Shown here: piece after piece, positions 25,041 to 33,155 of the stretch
Layout: each line of letters opens with the position of its first letter
Numbering within the stretch: the first letter of the stretch is position 1
NCBI GenBank assembly: GCA_964624765.1
Contig: CAZUZO010000017.1
Span: 1 to 34,083, forward strand
DNA from: JAGTVB01 sp964624765
Lineage (GTDB): Bacteria; Pseudomonadota; Gammaproteobacteria; HK1
Length of the DNA stretch: 34,083 bases
Direction of reading: 5' to 3'
The notes under the pieces: model-generated
What the model was told of the DNA's origin: nothing
The model's database searches: none
Seen by the model: only the letters and a program-made list of their open reading frames with translations
Program-made: the position numbers and the translations under genes

Positions 25041-26726
25041 ATGAGCGAAAGCTTTGCCGAGCTGTTTGAGCAGAGTCAGGTTGAAAAAAGGATGCGTCCC
25101 GGAGCCATCGTCAGGGGACTCGTCGTTGACATTCAGCCGGAATGGGTGGTTGTGAACGCGGGCTTGAAATCCGAGTCCATGATTCCCGCAGAGCAATTCA
25201 CCAACGAGAGTGGCGAGCTTGAGGTGCATGTGGGCGACGAAGTCGAAGTCGCGCTCGATGCGGTGGAGGACGGTTTCGGAGAGACCATTCTTTCCCGGGA
25301 GAAGGCTAAGCGGGCCCAGTCGTGGACGCGGCTCGAACAGGCCTACAACGAAGCCGAAACCGTCACGGGAGTCATTAGCGGTAAGGTGAAGGGGGGGTTC
25401 ACCGTCGATATCGCTGAAGTGCGGGCTTTTCTGCCTGGGTCACTGGTGGATGTGCGCCCGGTCAAAGATACTTCGTACCTCGAAGGCAAACCACTTGAGT
25501 TCAAGGTCATCAAACTCGATCGGCGCCGGAACAATGTCGTGGTGTCGAGGCGCGCGGTGGTCGAAGCGGAACATTCGGCGGAACGCGAACTCCTGTTGTC
25601 GAATCTGGAGGAAGGTCTGGTCCTCAAGGGTGTGGTCAAAAATCTCACCGACTATGGTGCCTTCGTCGACCTGGGTGGCATCGATGGCCTGTTGCATATC
25701 ACCGATATGGCCTGGAAGCGTGTTAAGCACCCCTCTGAGATTGTGGGGGTCGGTGACGAGATCGATGTCAAGGTTCTGAAGTTTGATCGCGAACGAAACC
25801 GCGTTTCCCTCGGTATGAAGCAATTAGGGGAAGACCCTTGGGTGGATATTGCGCGGCGGTATCCGGAAGGGACCCGCCTGGTCGGCAAGATAACCAATAT
25901 CGCTGACTATGGCTGTTTCGTTGAGATCGAGGAGGGCGTGGAGGGGCTCGTTCATGTCTCGGAGATGGATTGGACGAATAAGAATATCCACCCCTCCAAA
26001 GTGGTGCAGCTCGGCGACCAGATCGATGTTATGGTGCTCGACGTCGATGAGGATCGGCGACGTATCTCCCTTGGCATCAAGCAGTGTAAGCCCAATCCCT
26101 GGGAAGAGTTTGCCGCCACCCATAATAAGAACGACCGAGTGACGGGCAAGATTAAGTCTATCACCGATTTTGGCATCTTTATCGGTTTGGAAGGCGGGAT
26201 CGATGGGTTGGTGCACCTGTCGGACATTTCATGGAATCAGCCGGGGGAGGAAGCGATTCGTAATTATAAGAAGGGCGACGAGATCGAGACGGTGGTGCTG
26301 TCGGTGGACGCCGAGCGTGAGCGGATCTCTCTCGGCATCAAGCAACTCGATAAGGATCCGCTAGCGGCATTTCTAGCGGAGTATCCTAAGGGCAGTGTTG
26401 TCACGGGTACCGTCAGGGATGTGGACGCAAAGGGTGCAGTAGTGGAGCTTGACCACGGCGTGGAGGGCCAAATACGGGTTGCGGAAATGGCGCGCGACCG
26501 GGTCGAGGATGCACGCTCAATACTCAAGCCGGGTGATGCTATCGAGGCGAAGTTCGTCGGCGTCGACAAGAAGAAGCGGACTATCTCGCTCTCTATTAGG
26601 GCCAAGGAGGACGATGAGGAAGCGGCGGCAATGGAAGAATACAGTGCGACGTCGCCGGCTGGCACGGCCACCTTTGGGGATCTCATGAAAGAGCAGCTCA
26701 ATGACGCAAGCGAAGGAAATCATTAG
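25041..26726 (+). CDS. rpsA: 30S ribosomal protein S1
   Basis: This is the largest 30S protein; it binds single-stranded mRNA and helps start-site selection. The 561-aa protein (E. coli 557) contains six S1 OB-fold repeats, starting near residues 20, 105, 191, 276, 363 and 450. The central repeats are recognisable by G-V-NLTDYGAFVDLGG-DGLLHITD, TNIADYGCFVEIEEG, and ITDFGIFIGLEGGIDGLVHLSD. The first two repeats are the divergent ribosome-docking type. The tail after 535 is short and acidic. It is followed by ihfB, a conserved pairing. Confidence 0.98.
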   Translation: MSESFAELFEQSQVEKRMRPGAIVRGLVVDIQPEWVVVNAGLKSESMIPAEQFTNESGELEVHVGDEVEVALDAVEDGFGETILSREKAKRAQSWTRLEQAYNEAETVTGVISGKVKGGFTVDIAEVRAFLPGSLVDVRPVKDTSYLEGKPLEFKVIKLDRRRNNVVVSRRAVVEAEHSAERELLLSNLEEGLVLKGVVKNLTDYGAFVDLGGIDGLLHITDMAWKRVKHPSEIVGVGDEIDVKVLKFDRERNRVSLGMKQLGEDPWVDIARRYPEGTRLVGKITNIADYGCFVEIEEGVEGLVHVSEMDWTNKNIHPSKVVQLGDQIDVMVLDVDEDRRRISLGIKQCKPNPWEEFAATHNKNDRVTGKIKSITDFGIFIGLEGGIDGLVHLSDISWNQPGEEAIRNYKKGDEIETVVLSVDAERERISLGIKQLDKDPLAAFLAEYPKGSVVTGTVRDVDAKGAVVELDHGVEGQIRVAEMARDRVEDARSILKPGDAIEAKFVGVDKKKRTISLSIRAKEDDEEAAAMEEYSATSPAGTATFGDLMKEQLNDASEGNH

Positions 26727-26797
26727 CTACCTCGCCCGCGCGCGATTTGACGGATGTGATGGGTGTGATTGGAGTTTCCAGTTGCAGGGTCGAAATG

Positions 26798-27151
26798 ATG
26801 ACCAAGTCGGAATTAATCGAACGCATCGCGCAGAAACAGACGCACCTTGCTTACCGGGATGTCGAGTTGGCGGTTAAGACGATTCTGGAACAAATGGCAC
26901 AATGGCTAGCAGCTGGTGACCGGATCGAGATCCGTGGGTTCGGTAGCTTCTGTCTGCATTATCGGCCTCGGCGCCTCGGGCGCAATCCCAAGACCGGTGC
27001 GCCCGTGGCGCTACCAGCCAAGCATGTTCCCCACTTTAAGCCTGGCAAGGAGCTGCGCGAGCGCGTGGATCACAGTGCCCACCGCGTCAGAGGCCAGGCC
27101 GCGGTACGGGCGTCGGCCGGCCGGGAGGAGCCGGCACAAGGGGTCGTTTGA
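26798..27151 (+). CDS. ihfB: Integration host factor subunit beta
   Basis: This is a DNA-bending HU/IHF-family protein that forms a heterodimer with IHF-alpha. It assists sigma-54 promoters, recombination and replication. From ATG 26798 the protein begins MTKSELIERIAQKQTHL and includes IEIRGFGSFCLHYR, the GRNPKTG turn of the DNA-binding arm with its intercalating proline, and VPHFKPGKELRERV. AGGGT lies 7 bases upstream. At 117 aa it is about 20 residues longer than E. coli IHF-beta because of a basic, Ala-rich C-terminal tail. The open frame extends upstream to 26747 without family support. IHF is a likely partner for the sigma-54 promoter at 1138-1152. Confidence 0.95.
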   Translation: MTKSELIERIAQKQTHLAYRDVELAVKTILEQMAQWLAAGDRIEIRGFGSFCLHYRPRRLGRNPKTGAPVALPAKHVPHFKPGKELRERVDHSAHRVRGQAAVRASAGREEPAQGVV

Positions 27152-27167
27152 ATCGGTGCTATGCTAA

Positions 27168-27308
27168 GAGGTTGTGAATAAACCGTCGCGAGCGGCCCGC
27201 GAGCCAGGCGAACGGTGCTAAGCCGCGAGGCATATCAGACAGATAGGCGGGGAGCGAACATCGCTCAGCACCGCGGTCGGTAGGTGCAGTAGGTCTATTC
27301 ACAAGCTC
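27168..27308 (-). mobile_element. Type 2 MITE between ihfB and lapB
   Basis: The 141-bp element has ends GAGGTTGTGAATAAACC and GGTCTATTCACAAGCTC. The flanks are TAA on the left (27165-27167) and TGA on the right (27309-27311), so the duplication is mutated or the ends come from different copies. It shares the orientation of the 13401 copy. It occupies nearly the whole ihfB-lapB spacer, where lapA normally lies. Confidence 0.85.
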
Positions 27309-27314
27309 TGAGGT

Positions 27315-28478
27315 ATGTGCGAATTGCTGCTGTTGCCATTGGCTGCGCTGTTAGTGTGGTATGCGGTCCGGCCAGGTGGCCCAGGCAGTCCAAAAAGCGC
27401 TCCCCCCAAAGCCCTAGCCGGTGAATATTTCAAGGGCCTGAGCTACCTCGGCAGCGAACAGCCGGATAAGGCGATCGATAGCTTTATCAAGGCGCTCGAG
27501 GTCGATAGCCATACGATAGAGACTCATATCGCGTTGGGTAACCTCTATCGTCGGCGCGGCGAGGTAGACCGAGCCATTCGCATTCACCAGAATCTCACTG
27601 CGCGGTCTACTTTGACTCCAGAACAACGCGCCGACGCGATGTTGGAGTTGGGACAGGACTATGTGAGCGCCGGGTTACTCGACCGTGGCGAGGCCTTGTT
27701 TCGAGAGCTGACGGAGGCGCAGGTGCATGCGGCCACTGCATTGAGTCAACTGGTGGACATCTACGAACGAGAACAGGAATGGGAGAGCGCGGTTCTGGCA
27801 GCGCGCCGCTTAGGAGAGGTAACGGGTGAAGCGGTGGGGCCACGCTTAGCCCACTACTATTGTCAGCAGGCTGAGCGTGAGCAACGCTCCGGTGAGTTCG
27901 AGCAAGCGCTAGGCACGGCTAGGCAGGCTCACGTGTTGAATCGCCAGTCGGTGCGGGCCAGCCTGTTGGAGGGCGATATCTTGGCGCAATCGGGAGATTG
28001 GGTTGGCGCCGCCACGGCCTACCGCCGTGTCGAAGCTCAGGATCCGGCCTTTCTATCGGAAGCGATCCCCAAGATATGTGACTGTCTGCGTCGCCTGGGT
28101 CGAACGGATCAGATCGGGTTGTTTCTAAGGGAGATCTTGCCCCGCTATGGTGGCCTGACCGCGACCCTGGCGCTCGTTGATCATGAGCAACGAGTCAACG
28201 GTGAGGCGGCGGCTCTGCGGCTGCTGACTGAACAGCTGCAAAGGCGTCCCTCGCTAGGAGGCTGCCAGCGGCTGGTGGAAATCGAGTTGCTGCGCGCCAC
28301 CGGTGAGTGCCGTGAACGCCTGATGATCATCAAGCGTCTGATGACGGCGCTATTGGCGGAAAAGCCGGTTTACCGCTGCCAGCAATGCGGGTTTCCGGCG
28401 AAGTCCCTGTACTGGAAATGCCCGAGTTGCCGGCATTGGGACACGGTCAAGCCGGTGCGCGGGATAGCGGGCGAGTGA
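27315..28478 (+). CDS. lapB: LapB (YciM), LPS assembly regulator with TPR and rubredoxin-type domain
   Basis: In E. coli this inner-membrane protein, with FtsH and PbgA, controls LpxC degradation and so LPS synthesis. The 387-aa protein has a single N-terminal membrane helix (about 3-19, ELLLLPLAALLVWYAVR). TPR repeats span about 40-330, with a clear pair at AGEYFKGLSYLGSEQPDKAI and HIALGNLYRRRGEVDRAI. A C-terminal metal-binding rubredoxin-like knuckle has CQQCG and CPSC (about 356-376). The start matches E. coli LapB (MxELL). GAGG from the MITE junction is only one base from the ATG, so initiation may be weak or leaderless-like. No lapA precedes it. Confidence 0.94.
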   Translation: MCELLLLPLAALLVWYAVRPGGPGSPKSAPPKALAGEYFKGLSYLGSEQPDKAIDSFIKALEVDSHTIETHIALGNLYRRRGEVDRAIRIHQNLTARSTLTPEQRADAMLELGQDYVSAGLLDRGEALFRELTEAQVHAATALSQLVDIYEREQEWESAVLAARRLGEVTGEAVGPRLAHYYCQQAEREQRSGEFEQALGTARQAHVLNRQSVRASLLEGDILAQSGDWVGAATAYRRVEAQDPAFLSEAIPKICDCLRRLGRTDQIGLFLREILPRYGGLTATLALVDHEQRVNGEAAALRLLTEQLQRRPSLGGCQRLVEIELLRATGECRERLMIIKRLMTALLAEKPVYRCQQCGFPAKSLYWKCPSCRHWDTVKPVRGIAGE

Positions 28479-28501
28479 CCGCCGGTCGGCGGTGTCGCCA
28501 T

Positions 28502-29821
28502 CTAGAGCTGTTTGATGAGCACCTTGGAATTACGCTGGTAGTTGTACAGGGTTTGGCGAGCGACGGGCAGGTCCTCGATGGTGGCGGCCCTAAAGCCACG
28601 CTCCAGGAACCAGTGGGTGGCTCGGGTGGTGAGCGCGAATAGCCGTGCAGCGCCTAGCCGGCGAGCTTGGAGCTCGATAGCCGCCAATAGGGTATCTCCT
28701 CGTTGCCCGTTACGATAATCTGGATGCACGGCTAAACAAGCTAGTTCGACGACGTGGTCGGCGGGAAAGGGATACGCTGCAGCACAGGCAATGATGGCAG
28801 CGTCTCGTTCCATGACTAGGAAACGATCTATCTCTGTCTCGAGTTTTTCTCGGGAGCGTCGCACCAATAAGCCTTCGTCTTCGATCGGCTTGATGAGCGC
28901 CAGTATGCCACCGGCATCGTCGATGGTGGCTTGCCGCGTTTGCTCGAAGGGCTCGCTGCTCAGCATGGTGCCGATGCCGTCGCGGGTGAAGAGTTCGAGC
29001 AGCAGCGCGCCGTCGATCCGCCGATCGAGCAGGTGGGCACGGCCGATGCCGTGTCGGCAGGCGTGGATGGCGAACTTGAGCTGACGTAGGGAGGCTCGAC
29101 TCATCTGTTCCCGATCGGGGTACTGGGCATTGAGTAACCGCTCGGCCTCAGAAAGCGTCAGCTGGCGAATGGGTTGCCCTCTCTCATCGACGAGGATCGG
29201 CATTTCGCCAAGCAGTAGCAGCTTGGCGGCACGCAGCTCAACAGCGATCGCGGTGGCGACCTCCTCAGCGTAAAGGTTGAAGATCTCGCCGGTGGGTGAG
29301 TATCCGAGGGGAGAGACGACGACGATAGCACCCTCGTCGAGGCGACTGCAAATAGAACGTTGATCGACGCGCCGAACTTCGCCGGTATAGCCGAAATCGA
29401 TGCCATCGCGAACGCCGATGGGTCGGGCAGTGACGAAATTGCCGGAAGCGACTCGCAGGCGGGGGCCCGCCATGGGCGAGTTAGCAAGTCCCATAGACAG
29501 CAACGCTTCTATCTCCACGCGTACCGTGCCCACCGCCTCCTTGGCGACTCGGAGTGCCGTTGCATCGGTGACGCGAAGGCCATCGGCATAATCGACAGGC
29601 AGACCTTGTTCTACGAGGCGCTGTTCGATCTGCGGCCGTGCGCCGTGCACGAGCACCAAGCGGATACCAAGGCTGTTAAGCAGCGCCAGATCGTGGATTA
29701 AGTCGACATCGCCGGCGGCTTCTCCCCCAAATTGGATGACGAAGATCCGGTTGCGGTGCGCATTGATGTAAGGGGCTGAGTCGCGGAACCAGCTGACAAA
29801 ACGCGCTTGCACGGCGTTCAT
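28502..29821 (-). CDS. argA: N-acetylglutamate synthase (amino-acid acetyltransferase)
   Basis: This enzyme acetylates glutamate with acetyl-CoA, the first step of arginine synthesis, and is usually feedback-inhibited by arginine. From ATG 29821 the protein is 439 aa, close to E. coli ArgA (443). An N-terminal amino-acid-kinase-like domain (about 15-280) contains FVIQFGGEAAG, LVLVHGARPQI and SPTGEIFNLYAEEVA. A C-terminal GNAT domain (about 290-435) contains ELACLAVHPDYRNGQRGDTLL and RAARLFALTTRATHWFLERGF. The open frame can be extended to a TTG at 29857, but the ATG gives the family N-terminus. It is convergent with lapB (23 bp). Confidence 0.95.
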   Translation of the reverse strand: MNAVQARFVSWFRDSAPYINAHRNRIFVIQFGGEAAGDVDLIHDLALLNSLGIRLVLVHGARPQIEQRLVEQGLPVDYADGLRVTDATALRVAKEAVGTVRVEIEALLSMGLANSPMAGPRLRVASGNFVTARPIGVRDGIDFGYTGEVRRVDQRSICSRLDEGAIVVVSPLGYSPTGEIFNLYAEEVATAIAVELRAAKLLLLGEMPILVDERGQPIRQLTLSEAERLLNAQYPDREQMSRASLRQLKFAIHACRHGIGRAHLLDRRIDGALLLELFTRDGIGTMLSSEPFEQTRQATIDDAGGILALIKPIEDEGLLVRRSREKLETEIDRFLVMERDAAIIACAAAYPFPADHVVELACLAVHPDYRNGQRGDTLLAAIELQARRLGAARLFALTTRATHWFLERGFRAATIEDLPVARQTLYNYQRNSKVLIKQL

Positions 29822-29856
29822 GCATCTATTGGCCACAAGGCCGGGGAATGCTCTCA

Positions 29857-30073
29857 AAAGCTGTTCTAAAAACTACTGCGCTTGTCATAACTGCGTTGCG
29901 CAACGGCTCGCCATCCTCATGTATTCCCCTATACACTCCGGCGGTTACTCGCCCCATCCGTGGGGCTCGCCCCTTCGGGGCCAGCTTCCAGCTGTTCAAA
30001 ATCGTTCCAGACGATTTTGTCGCCGTTGCGCGCCTTGCGACTCCGGCGCTCGCGACATTTTTAAAACAGCTTC
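29857..30073 (+). mobile_element. Type 1 MITE, full-length copy (217 bp)
   Basis: The left end AAAGCTGTTCTAAAAAC and the right end TTTTTAAAACAGCTTC are flanked by TCA on both sides (29854-29856 and 30074-30076). The length is identical to the 5983 copy and it shares the CAAAATCG/CGATTTTG hairpin (29997-30019). The right-hand TCA is, on the minus strand, the TGA stop codon of the adjacent lipoyl-domain gene. The left edge is 35 bp upstream of the argA start, where it may affect argA expression. Confidence 0.9.
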
Positions 30074-30964
30074 TCAGTGACGGGTTCTTGAACGGGCTCC
30101 TGGGATCAGCTCGTGTTTGCCGGTTAAGACACTCGATGGGTAGTCGGGCCAATGGGCTCGGTGGGTGCTGGAGACCAACGCGATTCCTCCTCGGATATAC
30201 TGGGCGCAGAGCTTGGCCATCGCCGTTTCGCAGCAGGTGCCATCGACTGCTTGCGTGGCAGCGGGGGTCGTTCGATGGTGATGGTGTGCCCTTAAATACC
30301 CGGCGCCAAAGTGCACGGCCAGCCCGAGCACGATCAGGGCGATTGCGACCTGCCAAAGGAGTAACAGTAGCAAAACGCCCGCCAGGATTAGGGGGGGTGC
30401 CAACTTCTCTAGCCGCGGATAGTAATCGCTTGCCATCGGTGGCTTATTGCCGGTGGAGATGTTCCCGACATCGACCTGTACCGCGAGGTCCTTCCGAGAG
30501 AAGCCCTCTGTGAAGGCCTGCCAATGGGTCCAGAAATCTACCGCCGCCAGGGTAGCCGGTGCGGTTAGGGTGCTACCTAGCATGACCTCGATCTGTCGTT
30601 GGAATGCCGCCAGTGTGGGCGTTGAAACGCCTGACAGATGGGTTTTCCAAGGTGGATGCAGGGTGGTGGGGGACCGGCAGGTATCGATGGTGTTGCCCTC
30701 GCTTCGTCCACCATGGGTTTCCTCGGTGCGGTCGAGCGTCAAGATCGGCGAACCGGGGGCGACCCGAGCGCCCGCCTTAACCTGTACTGCTTTGACCACA
30801 CCTGAAAACGGTGAAGAAACCTGCAGCACCCCTTTATCTCCGTCGAGGAGGGCGATCAGCTGATCACCGCTGATGGTGTCTCCCGGCGATGCAAACAGCA
30901 CCAAGACAGTGGCATCGCGGGCAGTTTTGGTAGGAACCGGTATGACAACCTCATCGATGTCCAC
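30074..30964 (-). CDS. Membrane protein with an N-terminal lipoyl (biotinyl/lipoyl attachment) domain
   Basis: Translation from GTG 30964, with GGAG 8 bases upstream, gives 296 aa. A GTG at 31003 is an alternative with a poor ribosome binding site. Residues about 1-75 match the lipoyl domain of dehydrogenase E2 subunits: LFASPGDTISGDQLIALLDG, then DKGVLQVSSPFSGVV with the lipoyl-acceptor-type lysine, then VKAGARVAPGSPILTLD. The middle has no known domain. A strong hydrophobic stretch (about 195-228, LILAGVLLLLLLWQVAIALIVLGLAV) forms one or two membrane helices, followed by a His-rich cytoplasmic or periplasmic tail. There is no E2 catalytic or subunit-binding domain and no dehydrogenase gene nearby. 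The function is unknown. It could be a membrane-tethered swinging-arm protein, or an adaptor-like protein whose lipoyl fold is unmodified. Confidence 0.65.
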   Translation of the reverse strand: MDIDEVVIPVPTKTARDATVLVLFASPGDTISGDQLIALLDGDKGVLQVSSPFSGVVKAVQVKAGARVAPGSPILTLDRTEETHGGRSEGNTIDTCRSPTTLHPPWKTHLSGVSTPTLAAFQRQIEVMLGSTLTAPATLAAVDFWTHWQAFTEGFSRKDLAVQVDVGNISTGNKPPMASDYYPRLEKLAPPLILAGVLLLLLLWQVAIALIVLGLAVHFGAGYLRAHHHHRTTPAATQAVDGTCCETAMAKLCAQYIRGGIALVSSTHRAHWPDYPSSVLTGKHELIPGARSRTRH

Positions 30965-31124
30965 CTCTGTGACTCCTGTGGTAAAGCAGCCCGACAAAAA
31001 CACGCGAAGGAGAACGGCTAATGTAGGCCGAAATGCGCCGCGATGCTATACCCCCCACAACAGCATAGACTTTCCCCGCGTGGCCCGGTGTGTACCCACG
31101 GGAGCGAGGAGGAGCGCCGCGCCA

Positions 31125-31478
31125 ATGCAGTTTATCGCCGCGCTGGTGCTGGCAGCGTACGCTTTGGTCGGGTGGTCCCAACCGCTGGATGGGCATGCAT
31201 TGCGTGAGAGATGTGAGACCGCAGCCAGCACGGTTGACAGCGGGTTCTGTGCAGGCTACCTGACAGCGGTGGCCGATACGCTACGTAGCGTCAATCGCTA
31301 CTACAAACAACGCAGGGTTTTCAACGTCTGTCCTCCGCAACCCGAAGCCCAAGACAGCGCCTGGCTGGTGCGGCACTTTCTGGACTGGGCCGATCGCCAT
31401 GGGGATAAGCTGCATCATTCGGCGAACGAGACGGCGATTGCGGCGCTACACGATGCTTTTCGCTGCCGCCATCAGTGA
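31125..31478 (+). CDS. Second Rap1a/Tai-family small secreted protein
   Basis: This 117-aa protein has a signal peptide (about 1-19, MQFIAALVLAAYALVGWSQP). It has the same layout as the protein at 6275-6625: an early Cys (30), FCAGYLTAVADTL (Cys 42), VCPP (Cys 69), a helix with VRHFLDWADRH, and a final FRC (Cys 114). GAGGAGG lies upstream of ATG 31125. It is divergent from the lipoyl-domain gene across 160 bp. Family members are periplasmic immunity proteins against T6SS amidases. No effector is adjacent, and sequence divergence from the first copy is large. Confidence 0.65.
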   Translation: MQFIAALVLAAYALVGWSQPLDGHALRERCETAASTVDSGFCAGYLTAVADTLRSVNRYYKQRRVFNVCPPQPEAQDSAWLVRHFLDWADRHGDKLHHSANETAIAALHDAFRCRHQ

Positions 31479-31544
31479 AGCTGTGGCGGATAACTCTGAC
31501 GACACGATGACCATCGCCCCATCGGCCTCTAATCGAGCGATGTT

Positions 31545-31600
31545 CTATACTCGCCACGGCAACAAAAGTACGTTATCTAGGGGAGACTTGGCCGCACGAC
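31545..31600 (+). repeat. 56-bp direct repeat, copy 1 (copy 2 at 33101-33155)
   Basis: CTATACTCGCCACGGC and the following bases through GGAGACTTGG recur at 33101-33155 with only a few differences and one small gap. Copy 1 runs straight into the TGA of the type 2 MITE at 31604. Copy 2 continues into different DNA. Both copies flank argE, so the pair brackets that gene. The nature of the repeat is unknown. Confidence 0.65.
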
Positions 31601-31603
31601 TGA

Positions 31604-31746
31604 GAGCTTGTGAAAAAACCTGCTACACGACCCGATAGCGGCGTTGGGCGCGGTGCTCGCTCCTTGCCTATATATTTGATATGTCTCGTCGCTGCGCGCC
31701 GTCCGCCTGGCTCTCGTGCCGCTCGCGACGGTTTTTTCACAAGCAC
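31604..31746 (+). mobile_element. Type 2 MITE downstream of argE
   Basis: The 143-bp element has ends GAGCTTGTGAAAAAACC and GGTTTTTTCACAAGCAC and TGA on both sides (31601-31603 and 31747-31749). It is close in sequence to the 23883 copy, with a 2-bp insertion in the middle. It lies between the convergent ends of the Rap1a-family gene and argE. Confidence 0.9.
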
Positions 31747-31825
31747 TGAGCTTTTCAGCTAGCCGTCGTCCCCCTACGTGCCCGCGTTCCAGAACGTTCG
31801 GTCATGCCCGCGTAAGGTATATCCA

Positions 31826-32983
31826 TCAAGGAGCGACGCAGAGGTGATTGATCAAAGCCTCGAGTAATTCGATGGTCGGTTGGATATGGCTACGCCGCAC
31901 AAACTCATTCGGTTGATGAGCTTGGGCCACATCGCCGGGGCCGAGAATGACGGACTCCATGCCCATGCGATTGAGCAGGGGGCCTTCGGTGCCGAAGGCG
32001 ACGGCCCCCGCCGACTGTCCCGTCAGGGCTTCTGTGAGGCGCACGATCGCACTGGTTGGCGAGGTTTCGAAGGCAGGCACAGCCGGGAAAAAGTGGTTGA
32101 AGGTAACCTTCAGACCAGAGCCGGCTAAGGCCTCGAGCACTTGCGCGCGGAGCACCTGCCGCAGTGCCTCGATGTCTATGCCGGGTAAGGTGCGAAGGTC
32201 GATCTGCAACTCGCACTCTGCGCAGATGCGGTTGGGGTTGTCGCCTCCTCGAATTCGACCGAGATTGAGAGTCGGGACAGGGACACTAAAGCGGGGGTTG
32301 CGATACTGGGTCTGTAACTCCTCGCGCCAGGCGAGCAAACGAGTCATGACGCTATACATGCCCTCCAGGGCGCTTTCGCCAAGACCGGGGTCGCTGGAAT
32401 GGCCCGATCGACCTTGTAGGTGGATGGCCTCCATGAGGACTCCCTTGTGCAGGTTCACGGGCCGCATCCCTGTTGGCTCACCGATGACGGCGTAACGCCC
32501 CGGAGGGCGGCCCAGCTCGGCGAAGGCTGCCGCGCCGTTCATACCCGACTCCTCGTCAGCGGTGGCCAAGAGACTGAGCGGCCGCTGCAGACGGCGAGAG
32601 GTGAACCGGCTGGCGGTGTAGACGGCCAAGGCTAGAAAGGCCTTCATATCGGCGGTACCAAGACCGTAGAGCCGCCCATCGGCTTCGACCAGGGAGAAGG
32701 GATCGGTGGTCCAGGCGTTGGCATCATAGGGCACCGTGTCGGTATGGCCGGCCAATACCAATCCGCCCTCGCCGCTGCCGAGCGTTGCCAGCAGGTTAGC
32801 CTTCCTCCCCTGGTTGTCTAGGGGCATGATGGTGACATGGAATCCGACATCATCGAGCCACGATGCGAGGACATCGATGGCGGCCCGGTTAGGCATGTCA
32901 AATTCCGGATTGATGCTGCTGATGCTCGGGGCAGCGATCAGCGATGCGATCATGTCGAGGGGGGAGGGGAGCGGGGTCGGCAT
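31826..32983 (-). CDS. argE: Acetylornithine deacetylase
   Basis: This zinc peptidase-family (M20) enzyme removes the acetyl group from N-acetylornithine in arginine synthesis. The 385-aa protein shows the metal and catalytic motifs LAGHTDTVP (H80, D82), GLGTADMKAFLA (D112) and TADEESGMNGA (catalytic E144, metal E145). A dimerisation domain follows, with HKGVLMEAIHLQGRSGHSSDP. A C-terminal FGTEGPLLNRMG and VILGPGDVAQAHQPNEFV carry the last ligand histidine. Together with argA it gives the linear, acetyl-hydrolysing arginine route. The gene is separated from argA by the lipoyl and Rap1a-family genes. Confidence 0.96.
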   Translation of the reverse strand: MPTPLPSPLDMIASLIAAPSISSINPEFDMPNRAAIDVLASWLDDVGFHVTIMPLDNQGRKANLLATLGSGEGGLVLAGHTDTVPYDANAWTTDPFSLVEADGRLYGLGTADMKAFLALAVYTASRFTSRRLQRPLSLLATADEESGMNGAAAFAELGRPPGRYAVIGEPTGMRPVNLHKGVLMEAIHLQGRSGHSSDPGLGESALEGMYSVMTRLLAWREELQTQYRNPRFSVPVPTLNLGRIRGGDNPNRICAECELQIDLRTLPGIDIEALRQVLRAQVLEALAGSGLKVTFNHFFPAVPAFETSPTSAIVRLTEALTGQSAGAVAFGTEGPLLNRMGMESVILGPGDVAQAHQPNEFVRRSHIQPTIELLEALINHLCVAP

Positions 32984-33100
32984 AGGATGATTGTGGCCAT
33001 GTCGGACGGGTTTCGCAAGCGCTGTGGGCCGTGAGGTGAAGGGAGCGAACGGCCTGAAAGCTTGTGGAAAAAATTGATACGTCTCTCGGCCTTGCGCTGT

Positions 33101-33155
33101 CTATACTCGCCACGGCCACAAAAGTACGTTACCTAGCGGAGACTGGGGCGCACGG
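33101..33155 (+). repeat. 56-bp direct repeat, copy 2
   Basis: This matches 31545-31600 at roughly nine bases in ten. After it, the continuation found in copy 1 (GCCGCACGACTGAGAG) reappears only at 33366-33381. About 210 bp therefore appear to have been inserted within copy 2, or lost from copy 1. Confidence 0.6.

Noticed and set aside
29821..29857. TTG start at 29857 for argA
   Set aside because: It lies exactly at the first base of the type 1 MITE and adds 12 residues absent from the family. ATG 29821 gives the usual N-terminus.
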